Of a DNA stretch of 16,216 nt, positions 7,386 through 14,199 are shown piece by piece. The number at the start of each line of letters is the position of its first letter. The first letter of the stretch is position 1. Source of the DNA: Patescibacteria group bacterium (lineage in GTDB: Bacteria; Patescibacteriota; Minisyncoccia; JAHISW01; Tagabacteraceae); NCBI GenBank assembly GCA_018817995.1, contig JAHISW010000056.1, forward strand, positions 1-16,216. The letters are read 5' to 3'. Under the pieces are notes generated by a model. It was not told where the DNA came from, made no database searches, and saw nothing but the letters and a program-made list of their open reading frames with translations. Made by a program: the position numbers and the translations under genes.

Positions 7386-8177
7386 ATGGTTTATGTTTTA
7401 ATCTTTGTTTTTGTTTTTGGCGTAGTGATCGGCAGTTTTTTGAATGTCGTTATTTTGCGTTATGGCACGGGCCAGTCTTTTGTAAAAGGGAGTTCGCGGT
7501 GCTTTTCTTGTGGCAAAAAACTTTCTTGGCATGAGTTAGTGCCGATTTTTAGTTTTTTAATTCAAAAAGGAAGATGCCGGGGGTGCGGTTCCAAAATTTC
7601 ATGGCAGTATCCGGTGGTGGAGTTTTTGACAGGAGCTTTATTTGTAGCAACATTTCTCCAACTATCGACCTCCGAGGTCGATAGTTGGAGAGTTTTGTTT
7701 TTGTGGGTGATTGTTAGTCTGTTGATAATTATTTCTGTTTATGACATAAAACATTTTATAATTCCGAATAAAATTGTTTGGATTTTTAATGGTTTGGCTT
7801 TTGCCATGCTTTTTTGCGGTTTTTTTTACCAAGGACCGTCCTTGGTAGTTTTACCAAGGACCGTCCTTGGTAGTTTTCTTGGCGGACTGGCCTTTTTTTC
7901 TTTCTTCGCATTGTTATGGGCTGTGTCTCGTGGGCGTTGGATGGGGTTTGGCGATGCCAAATTGGCTCTCGGTTTAGGGTGGTTTTTGGGACCATCTCAA
8001 ACTTTTTCTGCTTTTTTGATTTCATTTTGGCTGGGCGCCGTAGTGGGGATAGGGTTACTTGCCCTGAGCAAATATTCATTGAAGAGTCAGATTCCGTTTG
8101 GCCCGTTTCTGGTTGCGGGAGCGGTAATATCTTTTCTTTTTGATCTAAATATTTTTGGTTTATTATATGGCGGATAA
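7386..8177 (+). CDS. pilD: Prepilin peptidase/methyltransferase PilD
   Basis: This polytopic membrane aspartyl protease cuts prepilin leaders and methylates the new N-terminus. The N-terminal cytoplasmic domain has two CxxC zinc pairs (C39/C42 and C64/C67) after GSFLNVVILR. The catalytic aspartates are D120 in YDIKHFIIPNK and D190 in the MGFGDAK motif. The length (263 residues from ATG 7386) fits the family. ATG 7380 is an alternative start two codons upstream. Two loops between membrane helices are encoded by palindromes: residues about 90-102 (37-base palindrome) and 147-163 (two tandem hairpins). Its end overlaps the ligA start by 11 bases. Confidence 0.93.
   Translation: MVYVLIFVFVFGVVIGSFLNVVILRYGTGQSFVKGSSRCFSCGKKLSWHELVPIFSFLIQKGRCRGCGSKISWQYPVVEFLTGALFVATFLQLSTSEVDSWRVLFLWVIVSLLIIISVYDIKHFIIPNKIVWIFNGLAFAMLFCGFFYQGPSLVVLPRTVLGSFLGGLAFFSFFALLWAVSRGRWMGFGDAKLALGLGWFLGPSQTFSAFLISFWLGAVVGIGLLALSKYSLKSQIPFGPFLVAGAVISFLFDLNIFGLLYGG
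7655..7691 (+). repeat. Perfect 37-base palindrome inside pilD
   Basis: Arms of 18 bases (7655-7672 and 7674-7691) are perfectly complementary around one central base. The core reads GACCTCCGAGGTC. It is translated in frame as a hydrophilic loop (QLSTSEVDSW region) between two predicted membrane helices, and is followed directly by GTTTTG. Confidence 0.95.
7824..7873 (+). repeat. Tandem pair of 25-base hairpin units inside pilD
   Basis: Two identical 25-base units (7824-7848 and 7849-7873) each hold a 21-base palindrome (7827-7847 and 7852-7872) with ACCAAGGAC/GTCCTTGGT arms. Since 25 is not a multiple of three, the copies are read in different frames, as YQGPSLVV and then LPRTVLGS. Deleting one unit would bring in a TAG near 7977, before the catalytic use of D190. 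Confidence 0.95.
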
Positions 8178-10101
8178 AAAACAAGTAAAACAGCGTGTAG
8201 AGAAATTAAAAAAACTGATAAATCATTACAGTTATCTTTATCATGTTTTGGACAAGCCGGAAGTTCCGGATGCTGTTTGGGATTCACTGAAAGAGGAATT
8301 ATCAGGTTTGGAAAAGAAATTTCCCGAATTTATAACGCCGGATTCACCAACCCAGCGCGTGAGTGGGAAGCCGTTGGACAAATTCAAAAAAGTTGAACAT
8401 GACACACCGATGCTTTCGCTACAGGATGCTTTTTCTTTTGAAGAAGTTGAAGAATGGGAAGAAAGAATTAAGAAGATTGCCTCAAGAAAGCTTGACTATT
8501 TCGTTGAGTATAAAATAGACGGCTTGTCTGCTTCGCTGAAATATGAAAAAGGCATTTTTATCCGGGGCGCGACAAGAGGCGACGGGAAGGTTGGCGAAGA
8601 TATTACACAAAATTTGAAAACCATCTCGTCCGTTCCTCTAGTTTTGCGGAAGCCTGTGGACTGCGAAGTTCGCGGAGAGGTTTTTATCACAAAAAAGAAT
8701 TTTGAGAAGTTTTCCAAAGAGTACGCCAATCCAAGAAATTTGGCGGCCGGTTCAATTCGCCAGCTTGACCCAAAAATTGCCGCGTCAAGAAATTTGAGTT
8801 TTATGGCATGGCAATTGTTGGGAAGGAAAAGTCAAAAAGAGGAGCACAAAGAATTGGAAGAACTTGGCTTCAAGACCGTTGAGGGAGCGTATTGCAAAAA
8901 TCTGTCCGAGGTTAAAAATTATTTTGAAAGAATAAAACGGGGTAAGCTTGATTATGAAATTGACGGTTTGGTTGTGGGAGTGGATGACGTTGAGTTGGCG
9001 AGAAATTTAGGTGTTGCCGGTAAATCCCCAAGAGGCGCCATCGCCTGGAAGTTTCCAAACGAATCGGGGGTGACCGTTGTTGAGGATATAAAAATACAGG
9101 TTGGAAGAACGGGGGCGATGACGCCGGTTGCCATTTTGAGGCCGGTGAAAGTGAGAGGCGCCACAATAAGCCGAGCGACTCTTCATAATAAAGATGAGAT
9201 TGAAAGATTGGGACTGAAGGTGGGCGACACAGTTGTCGTGGAAAGGGCGGGGGATGTTATTCCCGATGTGAAAAAAGTTTTGATTGAACTAAGGACGGGC
9301 AAAGAGAAAAAATTTAAAATGGGTAAGATTTGCCCAGTTTGCAAAGGTGAGGTTGTGGAGGATGAGCGGGGAATTATCTTAAGATGCGTGAACAAAAATT
9401 GCCCTTCAAGAAAAAGAAGAACAATTGATTATTTTGTTTCAAGGAAAGCGTTTAACATTGACGGTTTGGGAATTAAAATAGTTGATGCTCTTTTGGATAG
9501 TGGTTTAATACAAGACGCTGCCGATATTTTTGAATTGAAAGAGGGCGACCTTGTTCCTCTTGAAAGATTTGCTGAAAAATCGGCGGAAAATTTGGTGGAG
9601 GCGATTAACGCGAGTAGAAAAATTTCTTTTCCCAGGTTTATTATTTCTTTGGGGATAATGCATGTTGGGGAAGAAACGGCGCATGTTTTGGCGGAAAGGT
9701 TTGGCAATCTGGATAATCTTTCAAAAGTAAAACTTGAAGAGCTTGAACAAATTAGAGATGTTGGTCCGATTGTCGCCAAAAGCATATACGATTGGTTTAG
9801 GAATGAATATAATAGAAAGTTTTTAGAAAGGCTGCTAAAACATGTGAAGATACAAGAAACAAGACACAAGAAACAAAAATTATTGAGCAAGACTTTTGTG
9901 CTAACAGGTTCCCTTTCTGATATGAGCAGGGAAGAGGCGAAAGAAAAAATAAGAGAATTTGGCGGTGATGTCTCAAGCTCGGTTTCAAAAGAAACAGATT
10001 ATGTTGTTGCTGGAGAAAATCCGGGCTCTAAGTATGACAAGGCAAAAAAATTAGGTGTCAAAATTTTAAATGAAGAGGAGTTTATAAAATTGGTTAAGTA
10101 A
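8167..10101 (+). CDS. ligA: NAD-dependent DNA ligase LigA
   Basis: The 644-residue enzyme seals nicks in DNA using NAD+. Domain order: Ia NAD-binding segment (HYSYLYHVLDKPEVPDAVWD), adenylation domain with catalytic K116 in EYKIDGLS, OB fold, zinc finger (C389, C392, C407, C412), helix-hairpin-helix repeats, and a C-terminal BRCT domain (about 572-644, KTFVLTGSL onward). I chose ATG 8167 over the in-frame TTG 8155 because it gives the usual MADKKQ start. Domain Ia has W where YD is usual (AVWD). The linker before BRCT (KIQETRHKKQK) is encoded by a short direct repeat. Downstream gatC begins 14 bases after the stop. Confidence 0.96.
   Translation: MADKKQVKQRVEKLKKLINHYSYLYHVLDKPEVPDAVWDSLKEELSGLEKKFPEFITPDSPTQRVSGKPLDKFKKVEHDTPMLSLQDAFSFEEVEEWEERIKKIASRKLDYFVEYKIDGLSASLKYEKGIFIRGATRGDGKVGEDITQNLKTISSVPLVLRKPVDCEVRGEVFITKKNFEKFSKEYANPRNLAAGSIRQLDPKIAASRNLSFMAWQLLGRKSQKEEHKELEELGFKTVEGAYCKNLSEVKNYFERIKRGKLDYEIDGLVVGVDDVELARNLGVAGKSPRGAIAWKFPNESGVTVVEDIKIQVGRTGAMTPVAILRPVKVRGATISRATLHNKDEIERLGLKVGDTVVVERAGDVIPDVKKVLIELRTGKEKKFKMGKICPVCKGEVVEDERGIILRCVNKNCPSRKRRTIDYFVSRKAFNIDGLGIKIVDALLDSGLIQDAADIFELKEGDLVPLERFAEKSAENLVEAINASRKISFPRFIISLGIMHVGEETAHVLAERFGNLDNLSKVKLEELEQIRDVGPIVAKSIYDWFRNEYNRKFLERLLKHVKIQETRHKKQKLLSKTFVLTGSLSDMSREEAKEKIREFGGDVSSSVSKETDYVVAGENPGSKYDKAKKLGVKILNEEEFIKLVK
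9852..9879 (+). repeat. 14-base direct repeat in the ligA linker
   Basis: ACAAGAAACAAGAC (9852-9865) is followed at once by ACAAGAAACAAAAA (9866-9879). It encodes the charged linker between the helix-hairpin-helix region and the BRCT domain. The copies share ACAAGAAACAA exactly. Confidence 0.85.
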
Positions 10102-10115
10102 TATAAGATAAAAGA

Positions 10116-10421
10116 ATGGCGGTTTCTAAAAACGAAGTAAAAAAATTGGGTCAGTTATCTCGCATTGGCATAAAAAAGGAAGAAGTTGAATCAATCCAAG
10201 GAGATTTGGAGAAAATTTTGGGTTTTGTTTCAAAACTTAAGGAACTCCCTGTTCCCAAAGGAGATGATTTAGGCGCCGTAAAAATACCGACGAATAACGT
10301 AAGGGAAGATGTATCGGATTTGAAAGGAGGAGAATATACAAGGAAGTTGTTAGAACAGGCGCCGAATGTGGAAAATGGTTTTGTAAAAGTAAAAAATGTT
10401 TTGCAAAATGACCAAAATTAA
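10116..10421 (+). CDS. gatC: Asp-tRNA(Asn)/Glu-tRNA(Gln) amidotransferase subunit C
   Basis: This 101-residue protein matches GatC in size and pattern: an N-terminal helix VKKLGQLSRIGIKKEEVESIQGDLEKILGFVSKL, then N-VREDV, and a C-terminal APNVENGFVKVKNVL tail. GatC wraps around GatA and stabilises the GatCAB complex, which converts misacylated Glu-tRNA(Gln) or Asp-tRNA(Asn). Its 3' end overlaps the gatA start by 14 bases, so the two are coupled. TAAGAT at 10104-10109 ends 6 bases before the ATG and could act as a weak leaderless -10. gatB is not in the window. Confidence 0.93.
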   Translation: MAVSKNEVKKLGQLSRIGIKKEEVESIQGDLEKILGFVSKLKELPVPKGDDLGAVKIPTNNVREDVSDLKGGEYTRKLLEQAPNVENGFVKVKNVLQNDQN

Positions 10422-11847
10422 TTTATCAAAACTTAATATAAGAAAAGCGCATGAGCTGATGCAAAACGGCGAAGTTTCAGCGCGCGAACTTTTGTCTTTT
10501 TATTTAGGCAACATTAAAAAGCATGAGAAAAATATTCATGCGTATCTTGAAGTCTTTGGCGACGCTTTTGAAAAAGCTGAAGAGGTGGACAAGAAAATAA
10601 AAGCCGGGGAGGAGATGCCTTTATTGGCTGGTATTCCGATGGGGATTAAGGATAACATTTTGATTGAAGGTAAAAAATGTTCCGCTGCGTCCAAAATGCT
10701 TGAAGATTTTGTCGCGCCCTATGATGCGACCGTAATAAAAAAATTAAAAAATGAGGGGGCGGTGTTTTTGGGTAGGACGAATATGGATGAGTTCGCGATG
10801 GGTGTTTCTACTGAACATTCGGCTTTTGGCGTGACAAAAAACCCTCATGATTTGGAAAGAGTTCCGGGGGGTTCTTCCGGCGGCTCCGCCGCCGCAGTGG
10901 CGCAGCAGGAATGTTTTGCCGCGTTGGGTTCTGATACCGCTGGTTCAACAAGACAACCAGCGTCTTTTTGCGGAATTGTGGGGATGAAGCCGACATATGG
11001 CGCTGTTTCAAGATACGGTCTGATTGCCATGGCTTCTTCTTTTGACCAAATAGGACCAATGACAAAAACCGTTGAAGATGCGGAAATAATTTTTGATGCT
11101 ATAAAGGGCACTGACCCGATGGATTCCACTACTTCTGTGGGAGATCCGATGTCCCACAGCGAGTGTGTGACATCGGATCTCACAATAGGCGTTCCTAAAG
11201 AATTTTTCTTTTTGGATGGTGAAAATAAAGGGGTTGATAAAGATGTTGAGGAGAATACGAAAAGAGCGATAGATATTTTCAAGGGACTTGGATTGAAGAT
11301 AAAACAGGTCAGTTTGGAGACGCTAAAATATGCTGTGGAAATTTACTATATTATTACTCCGGCGGAGGTTTCTTCTAATTTATCCCGTTATGACGGGGTG
11401 AGATACGGCCTTTCCAAGAACGGTGATGATGTGTTGGGCGATTATCTTAAGACAAGGGAAAAAGGTTTTGGCGACGAGGTTCGCAGGAGGATATTGCTTG
11501 GAACTTATGTCCTCTCGGCGGGTTATTATGACGCTTATTATGGACGCGCCCAAAAGGCGAGAAATTTGATGAAAAATGATTTTGAAAAAGTTTTTAGAGA
11601 GGTTGATGTTATTTTAAGTCCCACGACTCCGTCTCCCGCTTTCAAAATCGGTGAGAAAGTTGATGACCCCATAAAAATGTATTTGGAAGACATTTTTACA
11701 TGCGCCGCTAACCTGACTGGTGTTCCTTCTATATCCCTGCCATCTGGCTTAAGCGGGAATCTTCCAACCGGCATCCAACTCATGGCGCCGTGGTTTGAGG
11801 AAAATAGATTGTTTGAGTTGGGTAAATTATTTGAGAAAAATCAATGA
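10408..11847 (+). CDS. gatA: Asp-tRNA(Asn)/Glu-tRNA(Gln) amidotransferase subunit A
   Basis: This 479-residue amidase-signature enzyme releases ammonia from glutamine for the GatCAB reaction. The Ser-cisSer-Lys triad is visible as K81 (MGIKDN), S156 (PGGSSGGS) and S180 (DTAGSTRQPA), with spacing that fits GatA. I chose ATG 10408 over ATG 10396 because MTKINLSKLNIRKAHELM is the better family start. A hairpin-forming stretch at 11141-11181 encodes residues about 245-258 (GDPMSHSECVTSDL), replacing the usual linker between DPMDST and IGVPKEF. The rest is full length and looks functional. Downstream is an uncharacterised membrane gene, 9 bases after the stop. Confidence 0.95.
   Translation: MTKINLSKLNIRKAHELMQNGEVSARELLSFYLGNIKKHEKNIHAYLEVFGDAFEKAEEVDKKIKAGEEMPLLAGIPMGIKDNILIEGKKCSAASKMLEDFVAPYDATVIKKLKNEGAVFLGRTNMDEFAMGVSTEHSAFGVTKNPHDLERVPGGSSGGSAAAVAQQECFAALGSDTAGSTRQPASFCGIVGMKPTYGAVSRYGLIAMASSFDQIGPMTKTVEDAEIIFDAIKGTDPMDSTTSVGDPMSHSECVTSDLTIGVPKEFFFLDGENKGVDKDVEENTKRAIDIFKGLGLKIKQVSLETLKYAVEIYYIITPAEVSSNLSRYDGVRYGLSKNGDDVLGDYLKTREKGFGDEVRRRILLGTYVLSAGYYDAYYGRAQKARNLMKNDFEKVFREVDVILSPTTPSPAFKIGEKVDDPIKMYLEDIFTCAANLTGVPSISLPSGLSGNLPTGIQLMAPWFEENRLFELGKLFEKNQ
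11141..11181 (+). repeat. Hairpin-forming palindrome inside gatA
   Basis: Arms GAGATCCGATGTC (11141-11153) and GACATCGGATCTC (11169-11181) pair perfectly over 13 bp. Inside, CACA (11155-11158) pairs with TGTG (11164-11167) across a C/T mismatch, leaving a GCGAG loop. The arms can extend outward through TGTG/CACA with a two-base bulge. It is in frame within the gatA linker. Confidence 0.92.
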
Positions 11848-11856
11848 TAAAAATTT

Positions 11857-12414
11857 ATGTTTCTTAATTTAGATTATATTTACAGCAAAATCTACCATTT
11901 TTTTACCAGCATGTATGATTTTTTTGTTGGGTATAAGTCCGGTTTTTCGGATGCGTTATTCTGGATAAAAGTTTTTTCGGTGGTCATTTCAGGGGCTTTT
12001 ATTTTTGGGATAATTTATAGTCTTGTGAAATTTTTTGAAATACGCAAAAAGAGAATGGTTGATTTTGCAAAAACTATTATAGAAGAGCCGATTGAGGAAA
12101 GGGCGAAAAGATGGGATAAAATTAAGAAGTACATAAGGTCAAACAACTCTTCTGATTGGAAAATGGCAATTATGGAGGCGGATAGTTTATTGGATGACAT
12201 AGTTAAAAAGATTGGCTATAGAGGAGAAAACCTCGGCGAGCGTCTTTCTAAAATAAAACCGGTGCACTTGAACAGTGTTCAAGAGGCATGGGAAGCGCAT
12301 AAAGTTAGAAACAAAATTGCTCACGAAGGGGACCGATACGAAATATCAAAAGGCAAAGCCGAACAAACAATAGAACTTTACGAAAAGGTGTTCAAAGAAT
12401 TGGGGTATATTTAA
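11857..12414 (+). CDS. Membrane-anchored protein with HEPN-like R-x4-H motif, function unknown
   Basis: I do not recognise a named gene. The 185-residue protein has an amphipathic N-terminus, one clear membrane helix at about 36-62, a basic and acidic linker (EIRKKRMVDFAKTIIEEPIEERAKRWDKI), and a C-terminal all-helical domain. That domain carries R151-N-K-I-A-H156, which fits the R-x4-6-H motif of HEPN domains (many are RNases or nucleotide-binding partners), in the context AWEAHKVRNKIAHEG. It is also like DUF4145-type helical domains. It follows gatA by 9 bases and ends at a terminator, so it is probably cotranscribed with ligA-gatC-gatA. RNase activity is not shown by the sequence. Confidence 0.65.
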   Translation: MFLNLDYIYSKIYHFFTSMYDFFVGYKSGFSDALFWIKVFSVVISGAFIFGIIYSLVKFFEIRKKRMVDFAKTIIEEPIEERAKRWDKIKKYIRSNNSSDWKMAIMEADSLLDDIVKKIGYRGENLGERLSKIKPVHLNSVQEAWEAHKVRNKIAHEGDRYEISKGKAEQTIELYEKVFKELGYI

Positions 12415-12417
12415 AAA

Positions 12418-12444
12418 TCCCCGATACAAGTCGGGGGTTTTTTT
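12418..12444. terminator. Rho-independent terminator between convergent genes
   Basis: CCCCGA (12419-12424) and TCGGGG (12431-12436) pair around TACAAG, and a run of T follows from 12438. Flanking A and T runs let it work in both directions, closing the ligA-gatCA transcript on the plus strand and gpsA on the minus strand. Confidence 0.85.
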
Positions 12445-13339
12445 ATTTGTCTTCCGTAAACAATACGTTGTATATGGAATCGGTTATAGGCGTGGTTAAA
12501 CCTCTTTTCAGAGCATAGTCATGTACAGCTTTTGTGGTAGCGATTCCTTCGGGTATATTTTTTCCCATTTCTTTCTTGATATCTTCGTAATTAAAACCTT
12601 TTGCTATTAAAGTGCCGACGGTTCTGTTTCTTGAATGTTTTGAAATACTTGTGGTGACGAGGTCTCCTATGCCGGCAGGTCCGTAAATCGTTTCTTGTTT
12701 AACTCCAAAATGTTTACCCAGGTTCAGCATCTCTCTTAATCCTCGGCTTATGATATGTCCAGTATAGTTGTCTCCCAGGGCAAGTCCATCTGCTATACCA
12801 ACAGCGATAGCTATAATGTTTTTGAAATATCCGCAGATTTCTACACCAGCAACGTCGTGGCTTGTGTAAACTCTGAAATAATTATTAGAAAATAATTTTT
12901 TAAGTTGCTTCAGAACTTCTTTGTGGCTAGACGCTATTACTGTTGTGGCTGGCTTTTTTTCAATTATTTCTTTACTAAGATTTGGTCCAGAAAGAACGGC
13001 TAGTTTGATTGGAGAGCGAATTTCTTCTTTTAAGACTTCCGACATTCTTTTAAATGTTTCTGTTTCCAATCCCTTGGTTGCGCTTACTACTACAGCGTTA
13101 TCTTTTATATGTTTATTAATTTCTTTGGCTTGTTCTCTCAAAAATTGAGAAGGGATAGCTATTACCAGTATATTGGCGCTCTTTATGGCCTCGCGGAGGT
13201 TGTTTGTCGCATGATTTATAGAATCAGCGACTTCCTTCCGCCTTGCCCACAAGACGATATTTTGGTCCGGATTGTTTTCTATTAAAAGATTTGCAAGAGT
13301 TTTACCCCAGCTTCCTGAACCGATAACCGCAATCTTCAT
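12443..13339 (-). CDS. gpsA: NAD(P)-dependent glycerol-3-phosphate dehydrogenase, short form
   Basis: The enzyme makes sn-glycerol-3-phosphate for phospholipid synthesis. The Rossmann motif AVIGSGSWG opens the protein. SGPNLSKEI, the catalytic K173-N174 in YFKNIIAI, and GPAGIGDLVTT with SRNRTVG are all present. At 298 residues it is shorter than the usual 330 or so. About 20 residues are missing between the RRKEVADSINHATN segment and LREAIKSANILVIAIPS, where family members have the LP-x-V/I stretch, and the C-terminal extension after TDSIYNVLF is nearly absent. AGGGGG on the minus strand (13353-13348) lies 8 bases before the ATG and acts as a Shine-Dalgarno site. Confidence 0.93.
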   Translation of the reverse strand: MKIAVIGSGSWGKTLANLLIENNPDQNIVLWARRKEVADSINHATNNLREAIKSANILVIAIPSQFLREQAKEINKHIKDNAVVVSATKGLETETFKRMSEVLKEEIRSPIKLAVLSGPNLSKEIIEKKPATTVIASSHKEVLKQLKKLFSNNYFRVYTSHDVAGVEICGYFKNIIAIAVGIADGLALGDNYTGHIISRGLREMLNLGKHFGVKQETIYGPAGIGDLVTTSISKHSRNRTVGTLIAKGFNYEDIKKEMGKNIPEGIATTKAVHDYALKRGLTTPITDSIYNVLFTEDK

Positions 13340-13517
13340 GAGGAGTTCCCCCTTTTTATTTTTTAAAGAAATATATTTCTGTTTATGTTACACTTTTTTT
13401 ATTTTAAACAACAGGGCCTTTGCTTTTAATAATTTTGTATTGTTTTTTGGTTATGCTAGACTAGATTTGGTTTATTGAAAATTCAAATTAGCGCAAACAA
13501 TGGAGAGGAGATTTTGA
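13340..13517. promoter_or_regulatory. Divergent intergenic region between gpsA and the hydrolase
   Basis: The gap holds a perfect 14-bp palindrome AGAAATATATTTCT (13367-13380) 27 bases upstream of gpsA. On the plus strand TTGTAT (13435-13440) and the extended -10 TGCTAGACT (13454-13462) are 16 bases apart and probably drive the hydrolase gene with a leader of about 50 bases. A weak minus-strand promoter for gpsA (TTGTTT at 13411-13406, TAACAT at 13390-13385) has a spacer of only 15. Confidence 0.5.
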
Positions 13518-14072
13518 ATGGGTGAAAAGATAGTTTTTCTGCATGGTTGGTTTTTTGAAAATTGGCTTTATGTTTTGATCAAAAGGAAAATAGAAAAGAT
13601 GGGACAGACTGTAATAATGCCTGATTTAGGGCCGTGTCTTGAAGATGTAAATGAAATTGTAGTAAACCTTGAGAGATTTATAGAAGATAGTTTGTTGAAG
13701 GACTTTGTTTTGATGGGGCATAGTTTGGGTGGCATTATTGCTTTGTTGTATGAAAAAAGAAATCCCGGCAAAGCGAAAAAAATAATTGCTATCAATTCGC
13801 CGTTCGGGGGATCCCCATTTATTTTTTGGGGAAGTTTATTTTCAAAATCTGCGCAACAGATAATGCCCGGCAGTCAGTTTTTGAGACGATTAACAGAAGA
13901 TCCGAGCGCTTTTAAATCAGATGTTTTTTGTTTCTACGCGGAGTTTGACGAGCTTATGTCGAAAGAATCCGCGCAACTTTCTTTTGCGAAGAATATTAAG
14001 ATAAACTCCATGGGCCATATACTGTCGTTATATTCAGAATCTTTCATAGATTCTTTAAAAAAAATTTTATAA
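13518..14072 (+). CDS. Small alpha/beta-hydrolase (putative esterase or lipase-like)
   Basis: The 184-residue protein has an HG oxyanion-type start (KIVFLHGWFFENW), the nucleophile elbow GHSLGG with S69, an acidic D144 in AEFDELM, and H167 in SMGHILSL, giving a complete Ser-Asp-His triad in order. There is no signal peptide, so it is cytoplasmic. Its small size suggests a minimal fold with a reduced cap; the substrate cannot be read from the sequence. A strong Shine-Dalgarno site GGAGAGGAG (13502-13510) lies 7 bases before the ATG, unlike most genes here. A terminator follows, so it appears to be a single-gene unit. Confidence 0.85.
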   Translation: MGEKIVFLHGWFFENWLYVLIKRKIEKMGQTVIMPDLGPCLEDVNEIVVNLERFIEDSLLKDFVLMGHSLGGIIALLYEKRNPGKAKKIIAINSPFGGSPFIFWGSLFSKSAQQIMPGSQFLRRLTEDPSAFKSDVFCFYAEFDELMSKESAQLSFAKNIKINSMGHILSLYSESFIDSLKKIL

Positions 14073-14081
14073 AACATAGAC

Positions 14082-14113
14082 GCCACCTTGGTAATGGGGT
14101 GGCTTTGTTTTTT
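14082..14113 (+). terminator. Rho-independent terminator after the hydrolase gene
   Basis: GCCACC (14082-14087) pairs with GGTGGC (14098-14103) around a 10-base loop, followed by TTTGTTTTTT. It lies 9 bases after the stop. Confidence 0.85.
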
Positions 14114-14139
14114 GTGGTAAAATAAATTTTTGAACAAAG

Positions 14140-14175
14140 AAACAATCCAATATTCTGCAGAATATTGGATTGTTT
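14140..14175. promoter_or_regulatory. Perfect 36-bp palindrome, likely operator of the winged-helix regulator
   Basis: The 36 bases are fully self-complementary, centred on CTGCAG (14155-14160), with the core AATATTCTGCAGAATATT and outer arms ACAATCC/GGATTGT. The right arm contains the TTGGAT -35 of the regulator promoter, so a bound dimer would block RNA polymerase. AT-rich dyads of this kind are usual ArsR-family operators. Confidence 0.7.
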
Positions 14176-14193
14176 GAAGTAAAGTGATATACT
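14165..14193 (+). promoter_or_regulatory. Promoter of the winged-helix regulator, leaderless geometry
   Basis: TTGGAT (14165-14170) and the extended -10 TGATATACT (14185-14193) have a 17-base spacer. The hexamer ends 6 bases before ATG 14200. Confidence 0.7.
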
Positions 14194-14199
14194 GTAAAA

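Noticed and set aside
10864..10905. GC-rich GGCGG/CCGCC inverted stretch in gatA
   Set aside because: It encodes the conserved PGGSSGGSAAAV amidase motif, whose glycine and alanine codons force the composition.
13367..13380. AGAAATATATTTCT perfect 14-bp palindrome upstream of gpsA
   Set aside because: Possible operator, but it is very AT-rich in an AT-rich gap and has no second copy in the window, so it is noted only in the intergenic entry.
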